Below the pieces are notes generated by a model that did no database searches, was not told where the DNA came from, and was given only the letters and a program-made list of their open reading frames with translations. From contig NZ_CP114413.1 of assembly GCF_027270315.1 (NCBI RefSeq), positions 7,254,001 to 7,318,000 of the forward strand: a DNA stretch of 64,000 nucleotides. Reading direction: 5' to 3'. The position numbers were made by a program, and so were the translations under genes. Origin of the DNA: Streptomyces cinnabarinus (GTDB lineage Bacteria > Actinomycetota > Actinomycetes > Streptomycetales > Streptomycetaceae). Below are positions 44,235-52,041 of this stretch, piece after piece (position 1 is the stretch's first letter; each line of letters starts with the position of its first letter).

Positions 44235-45578
44235 TCAGATGTTGCGGAAGCGGTTGATGGCGTCGATGTGCTTGGCGCGCATCTCCTCGTCGCGCACACC
44301 CAGGCCCTCCTCGGGGGCCAGACACAGCACGCCGACCTTGCCCTGGTGGAGGTTGCGGTGCACGTCGAACGCCGCCTGGCCGGTCTCCTCCAGGGAGTAG
44401 ACCTTCGACAGCGTCGGGTGGATCTTGCCCTTCGCGATCAGCCGGTTGGCCTCCCAGGCCTCGCGGTAGTTGGCGAAGTGCGAGCCGATGATCCGCTTCA
44501 GGGACATCCACAGATAGCGGTTGTCGTACTCGTGCATGTAGCCGGAGGTCGAGGCGCAGGTGGTGATGGTGCCGCCCTTGCGGGTGACGAAGACGCTCGC
44601 ACCGAAGGTCTCGCGGCCGGGGTGCTCGAAGACGATGTCGATGTCCTCGCCGCCGGTGAACTCACGGATGCGCTTGCCGAAGCGCTTCCACTCCTTGGGG
44701 TCCTGGGTGCTCTCGTCCTTCCAGAACTTGTAGCCCTCGGCGTTGCGGTCGATGATCGCCTCGGCGCCCATGGACCGGCAGATCTCCGCCTTCTGCGGGC
44801 TGCTCACCACACAGATCGGGTTGGCGCCACCGGCCAGCGCGAACTGGGTGGCGTAGGAGCCGAGTCCGCCGCTCGCGCCCCAGATCAGCACGTTGTCGCC
44901 CTGCTTCATGCCGGCGCCGTTGCGGGAGACCAGCTGGCGGTAGGCGGTGGAGTTGACCAGGCCCGGAGCGGCGGCCTCCTCCCAGCTGAGGTGGCCCGGC
45001 TTGGGCATCAGCTGGTTGGACTTGACCAGCGCGATCTCGGCGAGGCCGCCGAAGTTGGTCTCGAAGCCCCAGATCCGCTGCTCGGGGTCGAGCATCGTGT
45101 CGTTGTGGCCGTCGGAGGACTCCAGCTCCACCGACAGACAGTGCGCGACGACCTCGTCACCGGGCTTCCAGGAGTTGACGCCCGGGCCGGTGCGCAGCAC
45201 GACGCCCGCGAGGTCGGAGCCGATGATGTGGTACGGCAGGTCATGGCGCTTGGTGAGCTCGCTGAGCCGGCCGTAGCGCTCCAGGAACCCGAAGGTGGAC
45301 AGCGGCTCGAAGATCGAGGTCCACACCGAGTTGTAGTTCACGGAGGAGGCCATGACGGCGACCAGGGCCTCGCCCGGGCCGAGTTCCGGCAGCGCCACGT
45401 CGTCCAGGTGGATCGACTTGCGGGGGTCCTTGTCCCGGGTCTCGAGCCCGGCGAACATCTCCGTCTCGTCCTTGTGCACGGTGATCGCGCGGTACGACTC
45501 GGGGAGCGGGAGAGCGGCGAAGTCGGCCGACGTGGAGTCGGGCGACTGGATCGCGTCGAGGATGTCCTTCACGGTCAC
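44235..45578 (-). CDS. ccr: Crotonyl-CoA carboxylase/reductase
   Basis: 447 residues from GTG 45578, GGAGG seven bases upstream. Medium-chain dehydrogenase fold with NADPH loop VLIWGASGGLGSYATQFALAGGANPICVV. N83, F172, E173 and H367 (VNYN, GFETNFGG, GSHFAN) correspond, with an offset of two, to the CO2-binding residues reported for the Kitasatospora setae enzyme as I recall them. It reductively carboxylates crotonyl-CoA to ethylmalonyl-CoA and also supplies ethylmalonyl units for polyketides. First gene of the operon that continues meaA-mcl-maoC-mcd. Confidence 0.97.
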   Translation of the reverse strand: MTVKDILDAIQSPDSTSADFAALPLPESYRAITVHKDETEMFAGLETRDKDPRKSIHLDDVALPELGPGEALVAVMASSVNYNSVWTSIFEPLSTFGFLERYGRLSELTKRHDLPYHIIGSDLAGVVLRTGPGVNSWKPGDEVVAHCLSVELESSDGHNDTMLDPEQRIWGFETNFGGLAEIALVKSNQLMPKPGHLSWEEAAAPGLVNSTAYRQLVSRNGAGMKQGDNVLIWGASGGLGSYATQFALAGGANPICVVSSPQKAEICRSMGAEAIIDRNAEGYKFWKDESTQDPKEWKRFGKRIREFTGGEDIDIVFEHPGRETFGASVFVTRKGGTITTCASTSGYMHEYDNRYLWMSLKRIIGSHFANYREAWEANRLIAKGKIHPTLSKVYSLEETGQAAFDVHRNLHQGKVGVLCLAPEEGLGVRDEEMRAKHIDAINRFRNI

Positions 45579-45772
45579 GGTGATGCCTCCGGCGATACGC
45601 GTCCTGAGGGAGGGACGCTGAGGGTTACGTCGGTGCTGCTGAGGATGTGTGGTTGCCGTCGGTTCGGCGAGTTGAAGCTGATCGGCAGCGCTTTGTGGCG
45701 CGGGAGGTTGCCTGTGACGCAGGCGTCCGGCGCGCGAGCCGTTGGGCTCGTCGGGACAGGCCGGACACCTTG

Positions 45773-45801
45773 AACGTATGACACCGCGTGTCAGCCCGCA
45801 A
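45773..45801 (-). promoter_or_regulatory. Promoter of the ccr operon with operator in the spacer
   Basis: On the minus strand -35 TTGCGG (45796-45801) and -10 TACGTT (45773-45778) are separated by exactly 17 bases. The spacer contains the perfect 6-3-6 palindrome TGACACGCGGTGTCA (45779-45793). A dimer bound there would block or remodel polymerase binding. The TetR protein encoded just upstream is the obvious candidate. The predicted transcript has a leader of about 190 bases. Confidence 0.6.
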
Positions 45802-45912
45802 GGCACTGAGTGCCAGAAGTTGCTCTCAGGTGAAATCTTTACGTAACAAATGAGCGATGATCGATCGAACGCTCGCCGAAAAGCCCCGGAAAACCTGCTC
45901 TGACATGCCAAA

Positions 45913-45936
45913 ACGGCCACCCCGTGGGGTGGCCGT
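45913..45936. terminator. Terminator after the TetR gene
   Basis: ACGGCCACCC (45913-45922) and GGGTGGCCGT (45927-45936) form a perfect 10-bp stem with a CGTG loop. On the minus strand the stem is followed by TTTGG, giving intrinsic terminator character. It insulates the ccr promoter from TetR transcription. Confidence 0.85.
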
Positions 45937-45969
45937 CATCACATTGGCGAAGTGCCCTCGCGGGGGGCT

Positions 45970-46779
45970 TCAGCGCTCCTTGAGCGCCTCCTCGATGGTC
46001 CGCATCACCTGATCCAGGGGTGCGTCCGTCCGGGCGACCGTCACCAGCACCTCGCCCTGGGTGGAGACCGTCGCCGCGGCCGGCTGGGGCTGGGGCGTAC
46101 GGCCGGCGCCGATACCGGTGCCGAAGGTCTTGCGGACGATCGCGAAGGCGTGGTCCAGCTGGGTCTCCACATCGCCCTGGCCGCCCGCCCGCAGCCAGCG
46201 GCGCAGTACATGGTTGTGGGCGGTGACCACGGCGGAGGCGGCGACCTCCGCCAGCAGCGGGTCGTCGTTGGCGTCGTCGTCGTGCGCGTGCTCGTCGAAG
46301 TGGCCGAGGAGATAACGGGTGAAGAGGCGTTCGTAGCGGGCGACCGAGGCGATCTCGGCCTCGCGCAGGGTGGGCACCTCGCGCGTGAGCTTGTAGCGGG
46401 CGACCGAGATCTCCGGGCGGGCCGCGTACATCCGCATGACTTCCTTGATGCCGCGGCACACCGTGTCGAGCGGATGCTCGTGCGCGGGGGCGGCGTTGAG
46501 CACCGCCTCGGCCCGGATCAGGGTGTCGTCGTGATCGGGGAAGATCGCCTCTTCCTTGGAGCGGAAGTGGCGGAAGAAGGTGCGGCGGGCGACCCCGGCC
46601 TGCGCCGCGATCTCGTCGACGGTGGTCGCCTCGTACCCCTTCGTGGCGAACAGGTCCATCGCCGCGGCCGCCAGCTCTCGGCGCATCTTGAGCCGCTGGG
46701 CGGCCGCACGACTGCCTGCGGCACTCTCCGGCGCGTCGGGCGTGGCTGGTGTACGTGAGGACTTGGCGGGCTGGGACAT
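45970..46779 (-). CDS. TetR-family transcriptional regulator
   Basis: 269 residues from ATG 46779; the frame extends upstream without protein character. The HTH (about 40-85) is ELAAAAMDLFATKGYEATTVDEIAAQAGVARRTFFRHFRSKEEAIF. The C-terminal ligand domain is long for the family and ends in an extra tail (about 225-269, QPQPAAATVSTQGEVLVTVARTDAPLDQVMRTIEEALKER). Located between ccr and the 3-hydroxybutyryl-CoA dehydrogenase gene, it is the likely regulator of the ethylmalonyl-CoA pathway, perhaps sensing an acyl-CoA. Confidence 0.92.
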   Translation of the reverse strand: MSQPAKSSRTPATPDAPESAAGSRAAAQRLKMRRELAAAAMDLFATKGYEATTVDEIAAQAGVARRTFFRHFRSKEEAIFPDHDDTLIRAEAVLNAAPAHEHPLDTVCRGIKEVMRMYAARPEISVARYKLTREVPTLREAEIASVARYERLFTRYLLGHFDEHAHDDDANDDPLLAEVAASAVVTAHNHVLRRWLRAGGQGDVETQLDHAFAIVRKTFGTGIGAGRTPQPQPAAATVSTQGEVLVTVARTDAPLDQVMRTIEEALKER

Positions 46780-46915
46780 GACCCGAACGTACTGCATCTG
46801 CGCAGGATGGTGCGCAGGTCCCGGGGTTCCCCCGCCCTGGACGGGCGGGGGAACGGCCGCGGGGTCGAGCAGTCCGCCCCAGTCCTCGCCTACGCGGAAC
46901 CAGTCGCCGGGACGG

Positions 46916-48721
46916 TCACCGGCGGGCATATTCGCGGAAACCCCGGCCGGTCTTGCGGCCGAGGCAGCCCGCGGCCACCAGGTGCTCCAGCAGCGGCGCC
47001 GGGGCCAGCCCCGGGTCGCGGAACTCGCGGTGCAGGACCTTCTCGATGGCCAGCGAGACATCGAGCCCGACCACGTCCAGCAGCTCGAACGGGCCCATCG
47101 GGTAGCCGCCGCCGAGCTTCATCGCCGCGTCGATGTCGTCGAGGGTGGCGTAGTGCTCCTGCACCATCTTGATCGCGTTGTTCAGGTACGGGAACAGCAG
47201 GGCGTTCACGATGAATCCGGCTCGGTCGCCGCAGTCCACGGCGTGCTTCTTGATCCGGCCGCAGACCTCACGGACCGTGGCGTGGACGTCGTCGGCCGTC
47301 AGGACCGTGCGGACGACCTCGACCAGCTTCATGGCCGGCGCCGGGTTGAAGAAGTGCATACCGATCACGTCCTGCGGACGCGAGGTGGCCCGGGCGCAGG
47401 CGACGACCGGCAGCGAGGAGGTCGTGGTGGCGAGCACCGCGCCGGGCTTGCAGACCTTGTCCAGCGTCGCGAACAGCTGCTGCTTGATCTCCAGGTCCTC
47501 GGCGACGGCCTCGACGGCCAGGTCGACCTCGGCGAAGGCGTCGTAGGAGCCCGCCGGGGTGATCAGGTCCAAGGTGCGGGCGGCGGCCTCGGCGGTCATC
47601 CGGCCCTTGTCGACGGAGCGGGCCAGCGACTTGCCGATCCGGGCCCGCGCGGCCTCGGCCTTCTCCGCGCTGCGGGCGGCGAGGACGACCTCGTAACCGG
47701 CCTTGGCGAAGACCTCGGCGATTCCGGAGGCCATGGTGCCGGAGCCCGCGACACCGACCGAGCGGACCTCGCGGCCCTCGGACAGGCTCTCGCCCTCCAG
47801 CGGCGTCAGCGCGTCCCGCACGACGACCGAGCTGCCCGGGGCCTCATAGCTGTAGAAGCCGCGGCCCGACTTACGGCCCGTCAGGCCCGCCTCGCTGAGC
47901 TGCTTGAGGATCGGCGCCGGGGCGTGCAGCCGGTCGTGGGACTCGGCGTACATGGCGTCCAGGACGGTGCGCGCGGTGTCGATGCCGATGAGGTCGAGCA
48001 GGGCGAGCGGGCCCATGGGCAGTCCGCAGCCGAGCCTCATCGCGGCGTCGATGTCCTCGCGGGAGGCGTACTTGGCCTCGTACATCGCGGCGGCCTGGTT
48101 GAGGTAGCCGAAGAGCAGTCCGTCGGCGACGAAGCCGGGCCGGTCGCCCACCGCGACGGGCTCCTTGCCGAGGTCGAGGGCGAGGTCGGTGACCGCCGTG
48201 ACGGCCGCGGGCGCGGTCAGCACCGAGGAGACCACCTCGACCAGGCGCATCGCCGGGGCCGGGTTGAAGAAGTGCAGGCCCAGCACCCGCTCGGGGCGCG
48301 CCGAGTCGGCGGCGAGCCGAGTGACGGAGAGCGCGTTGGTGCCCGTCGCCAGGATCGTCTCGGGCCGCACGATGCCGTCCAGCGCCCGGAAGATCTGCTG
48401 CTTGATCTCGTACGACTCCGGCGCCACCTCGATGACCAGGTCGGCCTCGGCCGCGGCGGCCAGGTCGGTGGCGGTGCGGATCCGGGCGAGGGCGGCGGTG
48501 CGGTCCTGCTCGGTGAGCTTGCCGCGCTCCACGGCGCGGGCGGTCGAGGCCTTCAGGGCGGCGAGCGACTGGGCGGCCGCGGCCTCGCAGATGTCGATGC
48601 CGATGACCTCGCGGCCGGCCTTGGCGAGCACCTCGGCGATGCCGGTGCCCATGGTGCCGAGGCCGACGACGGCGACGGTCCGGATCGAGGACTGAGGGGT
48701 GTCGGACAGGGGAGTGGCCAT
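46916..48721 (-). CDS. Tandem 3-hydroxyacyl-CoA dehydrogenase (two full copies fused)
   Basis: 601 residues. Two complete units of about 290 residues each follow one another. Copy 1 has VAVVGLGTMGTGIAEVLAKAG and LGLHFFNPAPAMRLVEVV. Copy 2 has VGVAGSGTMASGIAEVFAKAG and IGMHFFNPAPAMKLVEVV, and each ends with TGRKSGRGFYSY- or LGRKTGRGFREY-type sequence. A single copy is a normal 3-hydroxybutyryl-CoA dehydrogenase. It forms acetoacetyl-CoA from 3-hydroxybutyryl-CoA or the reverse, feeding crotonyl-CoA formation for Ccr. GGAG lies upstream of ATG 48721. Confidence 0.93.
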   Translation of the reverse strand: MATPLSDTPQSSIRTVAVVGLGTMGTGIAEVLAKAGREVIGIDICEAAAAQSLAALKASTARAVERGKLTEQDRTAALARIRTATDLAAAAEADLVIEVAPESYEIKQQIFRALDGIVRPETILATGTNALSVTRLAADSARPERVLGLHFFNPAPAMRLVEVVSSVLTAPAAVTAVTDLALDLGKEPVAVGDRPGFVADGLLFGYLNQAAAMYEAKYASREDIDAAMRLGCGLPMGPLALLDLIGIDTARTVLDAMYAESHDRLHAPAPILKQLSEAGLTGRKSGRGFYSYEAPGSSVVVRDALTPLEGESLSEGREVRSVGVAGSGTMASGIAEVFAKAGYEVVLAARSAEKAEAARARIGKSLARSVDKGRMTAEAAARTLDLITPAGSYDAFAEVDLAVEAVAEDLEIKQQLFATLDKVCKPGAVLATTTSSLPVVACARATSRPQDVIGMHFFNPAPAMKLVEVVRTVLTADDVHATVREVCGRIKKHAVDCGDRAGFIVNALLFPYLNNAIKMVQEHYATLDDIDAAMKLGGGYPMGPFELLDVVGLDVSLAIEKVLHREFRDPGLAPAPLLEHLVAAGCLGRKTGRGFREYARR

Positions 48722-48764
48722 CGCGGGACTCCAGGAATGAGGGTGACGACTGGGAACGCGCCCG

Positions 48765-48785
48765 GGTGCGCCGAAGGGGCGCACC
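48765..48785 (-). other. Hairpin in the leader of the tandem dehydrogenase gene
   Basis: GGTGCGCC (48765-48772) pairs with GGCGCACC (48778-48785), loop of 5. It lies about 45 bases before the start codon at 48721. It may affect mRNA stability or translation. Confidence 0.4.
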
Positions 48786-48856
48786 GGGTGCGGATAGGAA
48801 TGCGGGATGCGGGTGTGGTCCGGGCTGCAAGCGCACACGCCCGGTGCCGTCGACGC

Positions 48857-48872
48857 GGACGTGCACACGTCC
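48857..48872. promoter_or_regulatory. Palindrome GGACGTG-CA-CACGTCC
   Basis: A perfect 7-bp inverted repeat with a 2-base centre, about 140 bases upstream of the dehydrogenase gene. Length and symmetry are typical of TetR-family operators. It is not the same sequence as the palindrome at the ccr promoter. Confidence 0.4.
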
Positions 48873-49110
48873 GGTGAACGGTGATGGCCGACCGGCCCTG
48901 TCCCGTGGCCGAGTCGTACTGCGGTACCTGAGGCACCGAACCGACTTCTCCCCTCGGCGGCTGCGTCACCAGGCCACCGCGGGTCCATCGCGAGGGGGTA
49001 TCTCGCTCGTCTGAGCTTAACCGGCGGGTAACGAGCGCGCCAGTCCTCGTCCTTCACCGGCTTTGTGATGTAGGTCCCGTGCCGGCCCGGCCCCCCATAG
49101 GGTCGATGTC

Positions 49111-49686
49111 ATGGACGAAGAGTTGCGATCACTCACGGAGCGTTTACGGCGGGAGTCGGGCGGGGGCGCGGGCTTCGAGCGGCTGCTGGTGGCCGGGGAT
49201 CTCGACGAGCTGGCCGAAGCGCTGATCGCGCCGGGGCAGTCGCTGTGGGCCCGGGAGCTGGCCGCGTTCCGGCTCGGACTCGCCGGCGATCGGCGTGCGT
49301 TCGAGTCCCTCGTCCTGCTGCTGAACCACCGCGACCCGCAGCGCTGCGCGTCCGCGGCCCACGCCCTGGCCCGGCTCGGCGACCCGCGCACCGCCCGGGC
49401 GGCGGCCGCCCTCGCCACCAACGAACTCCGCGTCGCCTACGCCCTGCACCCGGTCCGCCTGCTGGTGGAGCTGCGGGCGCCCGAGGCCGTCCCCGCGCTG
49501 ATCACCACCCTGGAGCGACGGCTGCGCCCCCACGACCCCTACCGCCGGGTGGCGCTCGCCTGCGTGGAGGGCCTCGGCACCCTCGGCGACGCCCGCGCCC
49601 GGACCGTACTCAGCGAGGCCCTGGCTCATCCGACGCTGGCGGAGGCGGCGGTGCACGCGCTGGCGCGGATTCCGAAGCAGCGGTGA
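49111..49686 (+). CDS. HEAT-repeat protein
   Basis: 191 residues, entirely alpha-helical. Repeated helix pairs are seen: SLWARELAAFRLGLAGDRRAFESLVLLLNHRDPQ, CASAAHALARLGDPRTARAAAALAT and VALACVEGLGTLGDARARTVLSEALAH. HEAT repeats form protein-binding scaffolds; no catalytic residue is visible. Single gene, convergent with the GNAT gene. Confidence 0.82.
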   Translation: MDEELRSLTERLRRESGGGAGFERLLVAGDLDELAEALIAPGQSLWARELAAFRLGLAGDRRAFESLVLLLNHRDPQRCASAAHALARLGDPRTARAAAALATNELRVAYALHPVRLLVELRAPEAVPALITTLERRLRPHDPYRRVALACVEGLGTLGDARARTVLSEALAHPTLAEAAVHALARIPKQR

Positions 49687-49693
49687 GATGGCG

Positions 49694-50221
49694 TCAGGCG
49701 GTGCCCAGCCGCCGTGTGTAGCGCACCTCGGGGACGAGGACGCCGTCCACCTCGAAGGGCTCCTCGGCGCCGTCCGGACGGAAACCGGCCCGCTCGTAGA
49801 AGCGGCGGGCACCGGTGTTCTCCTTCAGTACCCACAGGAACATCCGCGCGTGCCCGGCGGCCGAGCAGCGCCGTAGGGACTCCTCCAGGAGGGCGTGGCC
49901 GATGCCGTCGCCGTAGTGGCCGGGGTCGACATAGATCGCGTACAGCTCGGCGTCCCCGGTCCGGGCCTCGCCCTCGCGGTAGGGGCCGTGGCAGGCCCAC
50001 CCCGCCGTGCTGCCGTCCCGCTCGGCGATCAGGTTCACCACGGTGTCGGCGAGGTCGGTGAACCGGGCGCGGCGGCGCTCGGCGTCCTCCGCGACGCTGA
50101 GCGCGTCGAGATGGCTCTGCGGCATCAGTCCCCGGTAGGCGCTACGCCACCCGCCGATCCGTATCTCGGAGACCCGCTCGCAGTCGCCGTAGACCATGTC
50201 CCGCACGCGGATCCCGCTCAC
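49694..50221 (-). CDS. GNAT-family N-acetyltransferase
   Basis: 175 residues from GTG 50221, which has GGAGG about ten bases upstream; the frame is open to 50425 but without support. Acetyl-CoA binding elements are AELYAIYVDPGHYGDGIGHALLEESLRR and FLWVLKENTGARRFYERAGFRPDG. The N-terminal part (MVYGDCERVSEIRIGGWRSAYRGLMPQSHLDAL) is shared with many actinobacterial GNATs of unknown substrate. Confidence 0.9.
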   Translation of the reverse strand: MSGIRVRDMVYGDCERVSEIRIGGWRSAYRGLMPQSHLDALSVAEDAERRRARFTDLADTVVNLIAERDGSTAGWACHGPYREGEARTGDAELYAIYVDPGHYGDGIGHALLEESLRRCSAAGHARMFLWVLKENTGARRFYERAGFRPDGAEEPFEVDGVLVPEVRYTRRLGTA

Positions 50222-50328
50222 GTGTCGATGTCCTCCAAGGTCGCCCCGGGGGGCGGGGGTTCCGGTCAGTTCCGTCATGCGTCCATGGTGGACCATGGGA
50301 CTGACATCGCCCGCCCCCCGAGGGTGCC

Positions 50329-51888
50329 TCAGCCGCGGAAGCCCAGCAGGCCGTGCAGGGTCGCGCCGCGCGACGACGGGGACGATGTCGCGGTCGGCGG
50401 CTTCGGGTCGGGCAGGGCGTCGCACACCGCGTCGACCTCACCGCCGCTGCGCGGCACCGTGCCGTCGGTCAGGTACTGCGCGAGGTGCTTGTCCAGGCAG
50501 GCGTTCCCGCTCAGCGAGATGCCGTGGTTCTGCCCGCCCTGTTCCACCACCAGGCTGGAGCCCTTGAGCATCCGGTGGACCGTCACGGCGCCGTGGTACG
50601 GCGTGGCCGCGTCCCCGGTCGCCTGGAGGAGCAGCGTCGGCGGCAGTTCGTGGTTGGCGACGTTCACCGGGTCCAGGGTGTCGGTGGGCCAGAACGCGCA
50701 GGGTGCGTTGTACCAGGCGTTGGACCAGGTCATGAACGGCGCCTTCCGGTACACCGCCCAGTTGTCCTGGCGCCACTGCCCCCAGTCACGCGGCCAGTCC
50801 GCGTCCCGGCACTGCACGGAGGTGTAGACGCTGTAGCCGTTGTCCCCGGCCGCGTCCACGGCGGCGAAGTCCTCGTACGCCTCCACCAGCGGATCGGTGT
50901 TCTTGTCGCCCACGTACGCCGCGAACGCCTCGGCCAGATAAGGCCAGTAGCCGTTGTAGTAGCCGCCCGGCAGGAAGGTGTCCTCCAGCTCGGCGGCGCC
51001 CACCTTGCCGCCGGCCGGCTTCTTCGCCAGCGCGGCCCGCATCGCGTACCACTTCTCCTCGATCCTGGCCGGGTCGGTGCCCAGCTTGTAGGTCGCGTGG
51101 TGCTTGGCGACCCACGCCATGAAGGCGAGGTGACGGTCGTTGAAGGCGTAGTCCTGAGCGAGGTTGTCCTCGTACCAGACGCCCGTGGGATCGACCACGG
51201 AGTCCAGCACCAGCCGGCGCACCCGCTGCGGGAAGAGCTTGGCGTAGACCGCGCCGAGGTAAGTGCCGTACGAGTAACCGAAGTAGTTGATGCGCTTGTT
51301 GCCCACGGCCTGCCGGATCGCGTCCATGTCCTGCACGGCGCTGATCGTGTTGATGTACGGCAGCAGATCGGCGTGCTTGTCGCGGCACGCCCTCGCGAAG
51401 GACCGCGCACGCTGGAGGTTGGCCCGCTCGATCGCCGGGGTGCTCGGCACCGAGTCCGGGCGCACCGGGTTGAAGTACCCGGGCTTGCAGTCCAGGGCGG
51501 GCTTGCTCTTGCCGACCCCGCGCGGGTCGAAGCCGATGACGTCGTACTGCGCCGCCACCTCCTTGGGCAGCGTGTTGGCGACGAATCCGGCCAGGGTCAG
51601 ACCGCTGCCGCCGGGGCCGCCGGGGTTGACCAGCAGCGGGCCCTGGAACTTCGTCGCGGTGTGCGGCACACGGGAGAGCGCGAGCGTGATCTTCCGCCCG
51701 TGCGGATTCGCGTGGTCGAGCGGCACCTTGAGGGAAGCGCACTGGAGCGTCGGATACGTGGTCGTGCCGCAGTTCTTCCAGCTGAGCTTCGGCGCCGAGT
51801 GGGGCGCGGAGGCCTCGGCGGGCACGGCCGTGAACGACCCGGCCAAGACGACGGCGGCACCGCACAGCACGGCTGCGCGTTTTCTCAT
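50329..51888 (-). CDS. Secreted alpha/beta hydrolase, tripeptidyl-aminopeptidase (TAP)-like
   Basis: 519 residues. A Sec signal peptide lies at 1-27 (AAVLCGAAVVLAGSFTAVPAEASA). The hydrolase core has LLVNPGGPGGSGL (oxyanion loop), the nucleophile Ser in YFGYSYGTYLGAVYAKLFP, a C-terminal TAP-like region with Asp (LLLQATGDAATPYHGA) and His (GQNHGISLSGN). Several Cys suggest disulfides. Streptomyces secretes several such enzymes that trim tripeptides from propeptides. The ribosome site GGAGGA is clear. Confidence 0.92.
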   Translation of the reverse strand: MRKRAAVLCGAAVVLAGSFTAVPAEASAPHSAPKLSWKNCGTTTYPTLQCASLKVPLDHANPHGRKITLALSRVPHTATKFQGPLLVNPGGPGGSGLTLAGFVANTLPKEVAAQYDVIGFDPRGVGKSKPALDCKPGYFNPVRPDSVPSTPAIERANLQRARSFARACRDKHADLLPYINTISAVQDMDAIRQAVGNKRINYFGYSYGTYLGAVYAKLFPQRVRRLVLDSVVDPTGVWYEDNLAQDYAFNDRHLAFMAWVAKHHATYKLGTDPARIEEKWYAMRAALAKKPAGGKVGAAELEDTFLPGGYYNGYWPYLAEAFAAYVGDKNTDPLVEAYEDFAAVDAAGDNGYSVYTSVQCRDADWPRDWGQWRQDNWAVYRKAPFMTWSNAWYNAPCAFWPTDTLDPVNVANHELPPTLLLQATGDAATPYHGAVTVHRMLKGSSLVVEQGGQNHGISLSGNACLDKHLAQYLTDGTVPRSGGEVDAVCDALPDPKPPTATSSPSSRGATLHGLLGFRG

Positions 51889-52041
51889 CGAGTCCTCCCA
51901 GGACGGAGGGTGTGCGGACCGCGAGGGTCACGGTCCCCGCCGCATAGTCCCGGAAAGCCCGCCCGGAAGAACGTGTTCTGCCAATACTTGACCCAATCGG
52001 ATCGCGCGATGCGCTCGGATGCTCTCAGATCTCGGATGCTC

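Larger units (their letters stand above)
45579..45969. other. 391-base intergenic region upstream of ccr
   Basis: No gene is evident. It contains the ccr leader (about 190 bases), a sigma-70-type promoter with an embedded palindrome (45773-45801), an A/T-richer stretch with TTACGTAA at 45839-45846, and the terminator of the TetR gene (45913-45936). Confidence 0.7.
48722..49110. other. 389-base intergenic region between divergent genes
   Basis: No convincing ORF. It holds a hairpin (48765-48785) in the likely leader of the dehydrogenase gene and a 7-2-7 palindrome (48857-48872). The remainder presumably contains the two divergent promoters; I could not define -35/-10 pairs with confidence. 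Confidence 0.6.

Noticed and set aside
42425..44257. Antisense ORF opposite meaA
   Set aside because: The sense strand encodes a complete B12 mutase; the antisense frame is a composition shadow.
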